A stretch of DNA of 64,000 nucleotides, taken from contig CM055609.1 in assembly GCA_029379385.1 (NCBI GenBank), forward strand, positions 8,184,001-8,248,000, given 5' to 3'. The position numbers were made by a program, and so were the translations under genes. The notes beneath the pieces are model-generated. The model had not been told where the DNA came from. It made no database searches and saw only the letters and a program-made list of their open reading frames with translations. Source of the stretch: Quillaja saponaria (taxonomy: Eukaryota > Streptophyta > Magnoliopsida > Fabales > Quillajaceae). This document shows, piece after piece, positions 51,778-63,954 of the stretch (positions are counted from its first letter, which is position 1; each line of letters starts with the position of its first letter).

Positions 51778-52530
51778 GGATTAAAATAAAATAAAAATAG
51801 AATTACTGTTTAGAATTGTCACTTCAATTCTAATTGTGGTAAAATTGAAATTGGGTTAAATTGTGATTTGACCATTTGGATTTACAAAGTAATCACATAC
51901 GAGAATTGCACCATTTTAAACAAACACAGCTACTAGTGAACAAGACTTTGCAGAGAGCAAGCATGATTGATGGGGAAGGATAGTTGAGTGTAACCTGAAT
52001 TTGGCGGCTCGTTGGAATGATGGGTTAGGCTAATGGGGTTAAAAGATGGTGTGAAATTGGTGGATTTGAGAACAATTTGTGGACAACCATAGTCAGGAAG
52101 GTTATGGAGAAGAAGATGGATGAATTGAAGGTTTTGCATTTAATTTGTTGCATGTTGTTTTTCTATTTTGATAGCTTTTTTTCTCTAAATTCATTAATCG
52201 ATCTCCTAACACTAATATTATATATCGTATCGTATTTAGTTTTTGATGACAACACAACGAGATTCTGATAATTGACTATAGAGGATATCTTCAAAGTTGA
52301 AGGAGAAGAGAAGATAGAATTGAGGCAATAAAGCGATGGCTAGAACTTTTAATTCTTTGGGTTCACCTAAAAATTTGGAGGACCATTTTTTAATTATGTT
52401 ACAATTTTTGAGAATTGGATCTTAAAATTATAAGTCCAAGTTCATAATGCAACCAAATTAAAAATTAAAATTTAGGCTACCAATTCCAATTCCAATTCCC
52501 ATAACCCAATTCTGGGGATCTAAACGACTC
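51778..52530. repeat. MITE-like element in copy A
   Basis: The left edge CGTTTGGAT and, on the opposite strand, the right edge CGTTTAGATC could be weak terminal inverted repeats; both are followed by AATTGG/AATTCC-rich sequence, as in the fold-back element at 1.9-2.8 kb. It is repeated at about 57281-58030 as part of the segmental duplication. No coding capacity. Confidence 0.35.
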
Positions 52531-54370
52531 GTAATTGGTGCTATTCTAACATTGTTACTAATAATTTTGTACCATAGAGCTATATTACTACAATATCGTA
52601 CTGACCAATATCATGCAGACACTTAGATTTCCTCTCATTTGGGCCAATCAACAAAGAATATATGGCAAAACTTTGGACAACCTCCACTGTAAATATATCT
52701 CATGCACTTATGTAATGACATTTTGACTAACATGTTCCTCTCCTATTATCGATTTTGTCATCGGAGGGCTCCTGAGAGCTCATCCTGTTCATTCATTTTT
52801 ACAGATTTTTCTCTTCAGAGGTACTTTCAAAAGCCTCTCCACCAATTCTCCAAATTGAATTGCAAGATCAGTCAAACATGCCACTTCGTCCCGGACAAAT
52901 TTAACATTAACAAGCTCAAACAATTTGATTCTAGGATGTTTCTTGAGCTATCTTTAATCATGAAACTTGTTGATAGAGTTTACGTACACAATAATATTGG
53001 AAGGTCTTGCAACAAAATGCCACCAATATATATTTTTATATATATTTTTGGTATAACCGAAAAAACATTAGACGATTTCTCCTTGTGAAAGCATCATGAT
53101 TAATTTATCAATGAATAAATCAATAGACTTTTTGACGATTTTATGTAAATAAATCATTATTTATTAGAAATCAATTCACAATCTTGAATAATTTCTCAAA
53201 TTATGACAATTGAAACTTTCTCTAATTTTAATTTTTTTTTTCTAATTTTAGGATAGGAAAATATAACAAGATAATATTTCTTGAAGTTTATATAACTAAA
53301 ATCTAAAGTAACATACTTTTAGATGTACCAAAAAAATAAAACTTACTCCATTGGATGATGGAAGTTTAATGGTGTTACACAAAAATTAAAAATATATTAA
53401 AAAATCATGCATGTATCTTCAAACTATCAAAACATTATATTTTTAATTTTTTTTCTTTTCAATTGAATCCTAAATACTATTTTTTTTTCTTATATGACGC
53501 TAAATACTTTAAACCTATTTTAATAAAAAGATATTACATAAACCTAACTTTTACTACATTATCTCTAATAAAAAAATATGTATCACAAAGTAAATTGAAT
53601 TTGTTAATCTTCTAAAGAGACAAATATAACTTACAAGTTCCACTAAAAATAAATAAATATTTATAACTTTATCAGATCAAATAAGTCATAATTTTAGTAT
53701 TTTATCTCCAAAAAATGTTGGACTTTAAATGGAAACATATCTTTACCACTTTAACCCTTGTATTTCTATTTTATTTTTAATTTTATTAGGTATAAAATAT
53801 TTAATTATATAAGTAAAAAAAATAAAATTAAGAAATCAGTTAATATAAAAATTAAAAATTTATGGTAATTAATAAAATATTGTCATTCTCTCTTTTTATA
53901 ATTTTCAATCAAGAACGAAAAAATATATATATTATTTTCAATAGTATATATTAATATACTAGTTTTGTGGCACTCGTATTGTGCCTGAATCGTTTTCATA
54001 ATATATGCATATATGTTAGCAATAATTGATATGCATAGTAAGAAGTTTAAGTTAATAAAAAATAATATTTCATGTTAATTATATTAAACAATAGATCAAT
54101 TCATTAAAGGTTTATTTCATAATATATATTTTTTTTTGTAAAAATTCTAAAGATGGACAGAATAAACACAATAATAATATAATCATAAAAACTATAACCT
54201 AAATACATATTTTAAATTTTTTTAATTTTAATATTATAATTATTTACAACTTATCAAAAAAAAAAAAAGAAGAGAGAAATCCATTCTTAAATACTATTGG
54301 TATATAATTATTGACAATTGATAGATTTATTAATTTGACAACATTAGGACCAAAAAAACTAACCTAAACA

Positions 54371-55165
54371 TTAATTACGGTATCCCCAACTCTGATTACG
54401 GTACCCTAACTCTAAATACAGTACCCAAACCCTAACCCAAATTACAGTACCCTAAGCTTAATTATGGTACCATAACCCTAACACTAATTATCATACCCTA
54501 AGATACCCTAACAATAACTTCAATTACGATACCTTAACCCTAGTTATGGTACCTCAACTCTAACTTTAGTTACAGTACCCTAAACCGAACCCTAATTACA
54601 GTACTCTAACCCTAATTACGATATCTTAATCCTAATTACAATATCCTAAACCTAGTTATGGTACCCAAACCTTAGTTACGATACCCAAACCCAAGTTATG
54701 GTACCCCAACCTTAACTTAGTTAGGGTACCCCAACCCTAACCCTAATTATGGTACTAACCCTGATTACAGTACCCCAACCCTAGTCACGATAACCTAATC
54801 CTAGTTACAATACCCTAACCCTAACCATAATTATGGTACCTTAATCCTAATTACGGTATCCTAGCCCTAATTATGGTATCCTAACCCTAGTTAGGATATC
54901 CTAAACCTAATTACAATACCTAAACCTTAGTTACGATACCTTAACCTAAGTTATGTTACCATAACCTGAGTTACAATACCTTAACGCTAGTTACGGTACT
55001 ATAATCCTAATTACAATACCTTAAATCTAGTTACAGTATCGTAACCCTAGTTACGGTACTCTAATCCTAATTAGATACCCTAACCGTAACCTTAATTACA
55101 GTACCCTAACACTAATTATGGTACCCTATACCCTAACCATAACTATAATTATGTTACACCAACCC
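54371..55165. repeat. Telomere-like minisatellite array A
   Basis: About 37 head-to-tail monomers with consensus TTAYGGTACCCTAACCCTAR (20 bp). A regular minority are 26 bp, made longer by one further CCCTAA-type hexamer. The GGTACC core and the TTA junction are the most constant parts, and single-base divergence between neighbours is high. There is no open reading frame of note. Confidence 0.9.
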
Positions 55166-55254
55166 AAGTTCAAGAAAATGGCCATAGTTGACCCTAATTT
55201 TACAAGAAGGAAAAGCAGACAACAAAAAAGGAGTAGCAAATGCCAATGACTTAC

Positions 55255-55843
55255 CAAGTGAACATAATCTCTGGCTGCAATTGCATGTATGTCTGCACAG
55301 GACACAACACCAGGGCACTTGCCCTCCACTAAGACCTTGGCCTTCCTAATTCCCTCAAACCCTTCCATTCTCAATCTTTGTTATCTTCTGCATCTTTCTC
55401 TGCCAAAACTTTGCTTCCTGGCTTTGATGCTATTAACATTGATCCATCACAACCCTGCATTCACCCATTCACAAATTTTTAGAAAATCACAAAGAAATGA
55501 ATATTTCTAAACATGACCATATTCATACATACATGCATGGAAAACCATTAATGTACTAATTTTGTGGAATTAGACTTACTTCTATAAAACAATCGTGGAA
55601 GAATAGACGAATAGTGGCAGGCCCAGAAACAGGGGACACTTTAAATTGTTGGGAAGTGACTGAACCAACAAGCTGCTCCACCTGTGGACATGATTTGGCA
55701 TAGTAATCAACAGAGAGTTGTCGATTCTGGCGGGTTGTGTTGGTGGGTTTGGCTAAACAAAATGAATCACTGTCCATCATAAACAAGAAGAAAACCAAAA
55801 AGAAGTGAATAGAAACCAAGAAGAAGAAGAAGGGACAGGACAT
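55255..55843 (-). pseudogene. Truncated peroxidase 19 copy (exons 1 and 2 only)
   Basis: Exon 1 is 55843-55580 (264 nt, as in the intact gene) and exon 2 is 55454-55255 (200 nt, one less than in the intact gene). Exon 1 has a 1-nt insertion just after the ATG and a 1-nt loss about 40 nt later, so the frame returns but the start of the signal peptide reads [15 protein letters not shown]. Exon 2 lost one base in the codon after NK (near 55373), a frameshift, and [10 protein letters not shown] became [10 protein letters not shown]. Exon 3, with the proximal haem His, is absent: the homology stops in intron 2 at the edge of minisatellite A. It cannot make a peroxidase. Confidence 0.92.
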
Positions 55844-56414
55844 GATTTGGATTATGGTGCAGGGCAGCTTTGGACAAAGGAAGAGTAGTGGTGAAGACAT
55901 ATAAAAAGAGTTTATGTTTGTTATATGAGACAACAGTTAGTGGTGAAGACATATAAAAAGAGTTTATGTTTGTTATATGAGACAACAGTTAGAGTTAGAA
56001 GGAAAAAGTGTTAAATAAATGAAGGAATCAAGACCCGTGAAAGTTGAGTCAGTGAAGTGAAATATGGTAGTTGTTGTTGGTGTCTAATTCAGAAAGTGCC
56101 AAAAAGACAGCCTCTTTAAACCTATTGAAATTGCACATAAAGAATCTCACGCTAGATAGCTTTGTGACAAAATCTGACTAGAAGTGATAAATGGGTTTTG
56201 TTAGTCAAATTGAAATTTCATAAATTATGCACATTGCAGAGGAAATCAATGCAATTTCCACAATGTTCTGAATTGAATAGCCAATTAACAAGGATGACAA
56301 TTTGATAATCGGTTCATGTTGATTTTTACTTGTTTTAACCTATTAACGGATCTGATTGTGATTGATTAAGTTCGGATCAATATGCATATAAGTACAAATC
56401 ATGTATAAAGTTAA

Positions 56415-56415
<1 letters not shown>

Positions 56416-56462
<47 letters not shown>

Positions 56463-56471
56463 ATATATATA
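56416..56471. repeat. (TA)n microsatellite, copy B
   Basis: Counterpart of 50916-50961, expanded and interrupted once by TT. Confidence 0.9.
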
Positions 56472-59408
56472 AAAGATAAGCTTAATTATGATACAATTAA
56501 TTCAAATAATTTCTGCTTATTTTAAAGTATTGAAATAAATTTTTATTTATTTATTTATTTAAGTCGAATCTATTGTTATTTATAATAATTGACCTAAATT
56601 TTAGATGGGGTACACTAGAGTAAAGAAGACTCATTATTTCTCATGACAAACTGGGAGTTGCCAAGCAAGAAATTAGTGACAAAGATTACAAAAATCAGAA
56701 GGCTGATTAGCACTGAAGGGGGTTGGAGTGAGACCCACTAACCTCTCTTCCCTACCTCCATGAATGAGTTCTTCAATGCAGGGCATGTGCATGAAAAGGC
56801 CTCACATATAATAATAAATTAACCACTTCTTAGACCCAGGTTATTCATGGCCATTGATCTCTACCTTCACTGCAACAAATGCGGAGTATCAATTGCTACT
56901 TTACTTTGCCTTTATCAGGTTTATCTTTAAGTGGAGGAAGCTTTTTGTTGTGAGTACGGTAAAGGCTGGTGGACCCTTTTTGCCATTTCGTTCCTCTTGT
57001 AGTTTTAGTGATACTGAACAGAGCAATATTTATGGCCCTGAGAGTGAAAAGTGAAAGGAAACCTAAGCCTTCCAGTGGGACTCCACTTGAAGCAATTAAT
57101 TAATCAAATGACTCTTTTCTGGTAGTACCTGTACTGTAAATGCCAAAATGGTTTTCGGATTGCATTTGCTATGGAGAAGAGGATTGCTACTACTTCTCCA
57201 AGTTCACAACTTTCGTGCACCCACACACTAACACCAACAATACATACATTGGTTATAATAGAGTTTTGAAATCATTCAGGTTCCGTTTGGAATAAATAAA
57301 TAAAAAATAGAATTACTGTTTAGAATTGCAACTTCAATTCTAGTTGTGGTAAAATTGAAATTGGGTTAAATTGGGATTTGACCATTTGGATTTACAAAGT
57401 AATCGCATATGAGAATTGCACCATTTTAAACAAACACAGCTACTAGTGAACAAGACTTTGCAGAGAACAAGCAACTGGTTGATGGGAAAGTAGTTGAGTG
57501 TTAGACCTGAATTTGGCGGCTCGTTGGAATGATGGGTTAGGGTAATGGGGTTAAAAGATGGTGTGAAATTGGTGGATTTGAGAATAATTTGTGGACAACC
57601 ATAGTTAGTAAGGTTATGGAGAAGAAGAAGAAGAAGATGGTGAATTGAAGGTTTTGCATTTGTTGCATGTTGTTTTTCTATTTTGATAGCCTTTTTTCTC
57701 TAAATGATCTCCTAACACTAATGTTAAATATCGTATCGTATCTAGTTTTTGATTACAACACTGCGAGATTCTGATAGTTGACTATAGAGGATGTCTTCAG
57801 AGTCGAAGGAGAAGAGAAGATGGAGTTGAGGCAATGAAGAGATAGCTAGAACTTTTAATTCTTTGGGTTCACCTAAAAATTTAGAGGACCGTTTTGTAGT
57901 TATGTTACAATTCTTGATAATTGGATCCTAAAATTGTAAGTCCAAGTTCAAAGTGCAATTAAAATTTAGGCTACCAATTCCAATTCCAATTCCAATTCCC
58001 GTAACCCAATTCTTGGGATCTAAACGACTCTTAAGTAATTGGTGCTATTCTAACATTGGTACTTATAATTTTGTACTATATAGCTATATATATATTGGAT
58101 CCTTAGGTAATTGGTGCTATTCTAACGTTGGTAGTAATAATTTGTACAATATAGCTATACTACTACAATATCGTACTGACCAATATCAGGCAGACACTTA
58201 GATTTCCTCTCACTCGGGCCAATCAACAAAGAATATATGGCAAAACTTGGGACAACCTCCACCATAAATATATCCTATGCACTTATGTAATGACATTTTG
58301 ACTAACATGTTCCTCTCCTATTACCCATTTTGTCATCGGAGGGTTCCTGAGAGCTTAACCTGTTTCATCCATTTTTACAGATTTTTCTCTTCAGAGGTAC
58401 TTTCAAAAGCCTCTCCACCAATTCTCCAAATTGAATTGCAAGATCAGTCAAACATGCCACTTCGTCCCAGACAAATTAACATTAACAAGCTCGAACAATT
58501 TGATTCTAGGATGATTCTTGAGCTATCTTTAATCATGAAACTTGTTGATAGAGTTCACGTACACAATAATATTGGAAGGTCTTGTAATAAAATGCCACCA
58601 ATATATATTTATGTATGTATTTTTGGTATAATTGAAAAAACATTAGACGATTTCTCCTTGTGAAAGCATCATGATTAATTTATCAATGAATAAATCAATA
58701 GACTTTTTGACGATTTTATGTAAATAAATTATTATTTATTAGAAATCAATTCACAATCTTGAATAATTTCTCAAATTATGACAATTGAAACTTTCTCTAA
58801 TTTTAATTTTTTTTTTTCTAATTTAAGGATAGGAAAATATAACAAGGTAATATTTCTTGAAGTTATATAACTAAAATCTAAAGTAACATATTTTTAGATG
58901 TACCAAAAATAAAATAAAATTACTCCATTGGATGATGGAAGTTTAATGGTGTTACACAATAATTAAAAATATATTAAAAAATCATGCATGTATCTTCAAA
59001 CTATCAAAAAATTATATTTTAAATTTTTTTCTTTCAATTGAATCCTAAATACTATTTTTTTTTTCTTATATGACGCTAAATACTTTAAACCTATTTTAAT
59101 AAAAAGATATTACATAAACCTAAATTTTACTTTTACTACATTATCTCTAATAAAAAAATATGTAGCACAAAGTAAATTGAATTTGTTAATCTTCTAAAGA
59201 GACAAATATAACTTACAAGTTCCACCAAAAATAAATAAATATTTTATAACTTTATCAAGCAAATAAATCATAACTTTAGTATTTTATCTCCAAAAAAATG
59301 TTGGACTTTAAATAATTGATGTGCATAGTAAGAAGTTTAAGTTAATAAAAATAATATTTTATATTAATTATATTAAACAATAGATCAATTCATTAAAAGG
59401 TTTAATTC

Positions 59409-59450
<42 letters not shown>

Positions 59451-59654
59451 AAAATTCTAAAGATGAACACAATAAACACAATAATAATATAATAATAAAA
59501 ACTATAACCTAAATATAAATTTTAAATTTTTTTTTCATATTATAATTATTTTCAACTTATCAAATAAAAAAATTGAGAAATCCATTCTTAAATACGATTG
59601 GTATATAGTTATTGATAATTAATATATTTATTAATTTGCAAATATTAGGACTAA

Positions 59655-61245
59655 AAAACCTAACCCAAACATTAATTACGATACCCCAACCCACGGTACC
59701 CAACACTAATTGCAATATTACAACTCTAGCTACAGTACCTTAACTCTATTTACAGTATTCTAATTCTAGTTACGGTACCGTAACCTTAAATACAGTACCC
59801 TAAGCCTAGTTATGGTACCCAAACCTTAATATTAGTTATAGTATCCTAATTAAGATACCCTAACCTTAACACTAATTATCGTACCCTAAGATACCTTAAC
59901 AATAACTCTAACTAAGATACCTAACCCTAGTTATGGTACCCTAACTCTAACTCTAGTTGCAATACTCTAATTCTAATTATGATGCCTTAACCCTAATTAC
60001 GATATCCTAAACCTAGTTACGGTACTCTAACCCTAATCCTAATTATGGTACTAACCCTAGTTACAATACCCTAACCCTAAATACGGTACCCTACTCCTAA
60101 CTTTATCCCTAACCCAAATTATTGTACCTTATAGTTATGATACCCCAACTTTAACTTTAGTTACAGTACCCTAACCCCAACCATAATTATGGTACTTTAA
60201 TCCTAATTACCATACCCTAACTCTAATTATGGTATTCTAACCCTAGTTACGATACCCTAAACGTAATTACAATACCTAAACCTTAGTTATGATACCTTAA
60301 CCCTAGTTATATTACCATAACCTTAGTTATGGTACTATAATCCTAATTAAGGTATCCTAAATTTAGTTACAATACAGTAACCCTAGTTACGATACTCTAA
60401 TCCTAGTTACGATACCTTAATCCTAGTTACGATACCCTAACCAAGTTACAGTACCCTAACACTAATTATGATACCCTAATTAAGGTACCATAACCATAAC
60501 TATAATTATGGTACACCAACCCTAGTTATGGTACCCCAACTCTAATCCCAGTTGCAGTACCACAAACCCAACTCTAATTATGGTACTCTAATTATAGTAT
60601 CATAATTATGATAACTTAATCTTAACTCTAATTAAGATACCTTAACTATAGTTACAATACCCTAAGCTTATTTACAGTCCCAAATCCTAGTTATGGTACT
60701 CTAATCCTAACACTAATTATGATGTCCTAACCTTAGATTACAATACTCTAACCTTAGATACGGTATCCTAACCCTAATTTTGGTACCTTAAATCTAGTTA
60801 CAATATCGTCCTAACCCCAACCTTAACCCTAATTATGGTACCCTAAACCTAGTTATAATATCAAAATCCTAGTTACAATACCTTAACTCTAGTTACGATA
60901 CTCTAACCATAGTTATAGTACTATATCTCTAGTACAATACCCTAACCTTATTTATGGTACCCTAGCCCTAGTTAGGTATTCTAACCTTAGTTTTGGTTCC
61001 CTAAATTTAATTATGATACTCTAATCTTAACACTAATTATGATATCTTAACCCTAATTATGGTATCTGACTCTAGTTATGATACACTAACCTACGATATC
61101 TTAACCCTAGTTACGGTATTTTAACCATAACCTTAATTACGGTAACCTAACCCTAACATTAACTATAGTATCATAACTGTAATTTTTGTACGATAACCCT
61201 AATTACGATATCTTGACCCTTATTATGGTATTCTAACCTTATTTA
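59655..61245. repeat. Telomere-like minisatellite array B
   Basis: Same 20/26-bp monomer as array A, but about twice as long (roughly 75 monomers) and more variable, with several monomers shortened. It is preceded by a (TA)n run at about 59417-59445. Just beyond its right end a 35-bp unit with ATTGACATTGAGAGCACTGA is repeated twice (about 61265-61334). Confidence 0.88.
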
Positions 61246-61478
61246 TAGTTCAATGTTGGATGACATTGACATTGAGAGCACTGACTAACTTCATCCAACA
61301 TTGACATTGAGAGCACTGACTAACTTCATTGAGGTGATATGTCATTGCACCCAGATCTCCTAAGTTATTAACCCTATTAGAGATTTTATTTTGCTTATTC
61401 TTCTTCTCTTTTCTTTCTTCTTCAGTCTAAAGAGGATTATTATCCATGTGCTCTTTTTGTTGAAAAACAAATACAAAA

Positions 61479-61509
<31 letters not shown>

Positions 61510-62023
61510 TGTATTCTTAAAAATAATTAAAGTATTATAATAAAAATTGTTATTTTAATTAATTTATTAAAAAGTATTTTTATAACCAAACATATATTCT
61601 CTAAAATATATATGATATGTCTTTTACACCATCCAAAGTATGTAACCAAACACCTTGTTCATGTTCAAAATCACATTTTAAATAAAGTAAAAAACAGATT
61701 GTATAAAAATTAATTTTTCAATAATTAATTTTAACAAAAACAATTTTTTAAAACACTATTTTACAAACACCAAACTTAACTAACACTTAATCGTTGTCCG
61801 CGAGAAAACTGTTCATTTTTATTTTATTTTTTTTGCTGAAAGAGAAAACTGTTCATTAAAATCTTTGAATGAGCGTTACAGTAATACAGGTGGCTAAAGC
61901 TTAGGAGAAATGGTTATCGTTGCCGATTCATGACCTTACTTTTGAATTATAGAGAGCAGTAACACAGAACTTCGCAGCTATTCAACCTCATACTGCTTCC
62001 TTCTTTCATATTTGAGTCTTACA
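61246..62023 (+). promoter_or_regulatory. Upstream region and leader of ATP11
   Basis: After the 35-bp tandem repeat this is AT-rich DNA with a short TA run near 61486-61511. The 5' leader of ATP11 probably starts in the last 100-150 nt. No clear TATA box and no other gene are seen. Confidence 0.4.
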
Positions 62024-63954
62024 ATGCGAAGTCTATCTTCAACATTCTCCAGGAGCTTAGCCTCTAAAGCTAAAAACCTGTTCACCTATGATATATCTAC
62101 TTGTGCTATTGCGAAACATTCTTTTTCTACCTTTTCTGCGCAACCCAGACTCCAAAATTTGGAACAGAAGATGATTCCGGGAGATTTCCTGAAATGGGCT
62201 TCGCTTGGTTCCTGTAGGACATCAAAATTCGCCACTGGGTTCGCTCCTTTGCAGCCAATGCCGTTGGATTCGATCATAGATATTGAGAGAGTGAAAGATC
62301 GATCACCTGAGGAAATTGCTTCAGTTTGGGATGATGTAATTTCTCATAGTCTTTAACTTTAATTTGCAAGTACTAATTTTTTGTATTATTTCGCTTTGTG
62401 TTTTAATATGTTATGAGAATAATTTATTTTGAGTTAAAAATAATTTATTTGGAGTTAAACCCTTAAGTGCATTTACACCGCTTGATTATGTTAAACTTAT
62501 GGATATGGCCCCATCTGAAGCAAGAGTAGATTGGAGACTTGCTTTCACTTCTGTGTGTTGTTTGTTGTTCTTTGATAACAGTCTGGCATAAAAAATAAAA
62601 CCTAGTCCTTATGCAGGCACATTAGTTCTGTATGCTGTAAAAGTTGAGCATGTGAACTTCAGCGGAACTGAATTGCTAGCACCTGCAATAGATTGATAAA
62701 CCTCAAACCTAATTATGTACTAGGAAGCAAGGAAAGACGGAAAGACTATGCTATTGCTGTATGTATTGTTTTTTTCATTGGGGTTTAAGATACTCCTGTC
62801 AGATGATTCTGCTACTAGTGTTAGTTGAGCATGAGAAGTTCAGCGTGTGTGTTGGGTTAGCGTAATAGCTGATCCAAGCACAAACTGTTTATCCCTGTTA
62901 CCGTGATTATTTAGTTGCAGATTTTAATTATTTTCTGTGTAAATTAATTGAAGTTAATGATCTGACAATCCACTTCACCTATGTCTTCTTTGATATCTTT
63001 GACCATATGAGTACTTTTTCTTGAAATATATAAAGAATAAGTGCCAAATAATTTTGTTTCAATTTCTCCTTTGTGTAGAAGAGTATATAATCCAACAGAA
63101 TCTGTCATCAGACCAATATGTCTACCCTTCCCAGCTTTTCTAAACTTATTTTGGTGGATGAGCTCTGGTAAAATTCTTTCAACTGTTCCTTGCAAATGAA
63201 AACTTTTCTAAACTTTCCAGGTTTTTGCAAAACTATGTGGAATTTGTATGACACCTTTCTGAATTGGCTGGCTAAAACCTTCTGTTTTGCACAATGACCC
63301 AAATGTCCATGAACAGCTAACCAAACTCGTCATATTCACATCTGAGGCATTTCACTCTTCTGTTTATCTCCAAAATGCTTCCTGTACTTTTGATTGTGCG
63401 TTCTTGTTGTATAACTATTTCCTAAATGACCATGCTTTATATAGCTATGTCTTCTTTTCCTTTACCTATTTGAGGGTTGAAACAAGGAAAATTGTGATGG
63501 CAATTTAGTGCCATCAGTTAATTAGATTTCTTCTAGTCCTGACTCTTGAAGCAATGTGTCATTGCATATTTAACTTTGCGGAAAAACTTATAAATAATTC
63601 TTTTTTAGTATTTCTTCTAGTCCTGATTCTTGAAGCAATGTGTCAGTGCATATTTAACTTGCGGAAAACCTTGTAAATAATTTTTTTTAGTAATTATTAC
63701 AATGTTTGAGCTGGTTATATGATTTCAGTATCACTTGGGAAGAGGACATATTGGTGCATCTATGAAAGCAAAACTTTATCACTTATTGGAGCAAAGGGCT
63801 GCAGATTGGTATTCTTCCTTTACTTAATGTTTGTTTTATGGATAATTTGTTGCTTTCATGATTTTCATTGTTATGAGTTTTATTTATTCTTGCAGCCGGT
63901 ATTTTGTCATTCCCTTGTGGAGAGGAAGTGGTTATACAACAATGTTTGCTCAAG
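62024..63954 (+). CDS. ATP11: ATP11/ATPAF1, mitochondrial F1-ATPase assembly factor (3' end outside window)
   Basis: Matrix chaperone that binds the F1 beta subunit before hexamer assembly. Visible exons: 62024-62335 (104 codons), 63729-63808, 63896-63954, with GT-AG borders and matching phases; the next donor is GTTTGG at 63955, and the gene continues beyond 64000. The N-terminus MRSLSSTFSRSLASKAKNLF is rich in Arg, Ser and Leu with no acid, as in a mitochondrial presequence. ATP11 motifs are PLDSIIDIERVKDRSPEEIA and SVWDD, YHLGRGHIGASMKAKLY, and RYFVIPLWRGSGYTTMFAQ. The ATG at 62024 is the first in its frame. It resembles At2g34050. In Arabidopsis that gene neighbours peroxidase 19, as here. 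Confidence 0.93.
63527..63694. repeat. 84-bp tandem duplication in ATP11 intron 1
   Basis: TTTCTTCTAGTCCTGA.TCTTG through CAATGTGTCA.TGCATATTT to the T-rich AGTA end occurs at 63527 and again at 63611, with few differences. It ends about 35 nt before the exon-2 acceptor, so it duplicates a pyrimidine-rich stretch close to a splice site. Confidence 0.85.

Larger units (their letters stand above)
49643..55171. repeat. Tandem segmental duplication, copy A (about 5.5 kb)
   Basis: Starting at AAGAAAATGGCCATAGTT in peroxidase intron 2, this unit includes peroxidase exons 2 and 1, the upstream promoter region, a TA microsatellite, a MITE-like stretch, AT-rich DNA and a telomere-like minisatellite. 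Copy B (55172 onward) matches it in order and orientation at an offset of about 5.51-5.53 kb, with scattered substitutions and small indels. Copy A keeps 53729-54028, which copy B lacks. Confidence 0.92.
55172..61245. repeat. Tandem segmental duplication, copy B
   Basis: Direct repeat of copy A that begins at AAGAAAATGGCCATAGTTGA next to the end of array A and runs through the partial peroxidase, its upstream DNA and a second, longer minisatellite. It lacks the 300 nt equivalent to 53729-54028, with AAT microhomology at the junction near 59312. Small indels break frames in the copied peroxidase. Confidence 0.9.

Noticed and set aside
52702..53088. 128-codon open frame, with a 128-codon counterpart at 58277-58663
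   Set aside because: It looks conserved only because the DNA was duplicated. The copies differ by compensating frameshifts in the middle, the composition is like the surroundings, and I recognise no family.
54371..61245. Interstitial true telomere
   Set aside because: Hexamers are broken every 20 bp by TTAYGGTA and are CCCTAA rather than the plant CCCTAAA; the arrays lie inside a gene-bearing region.
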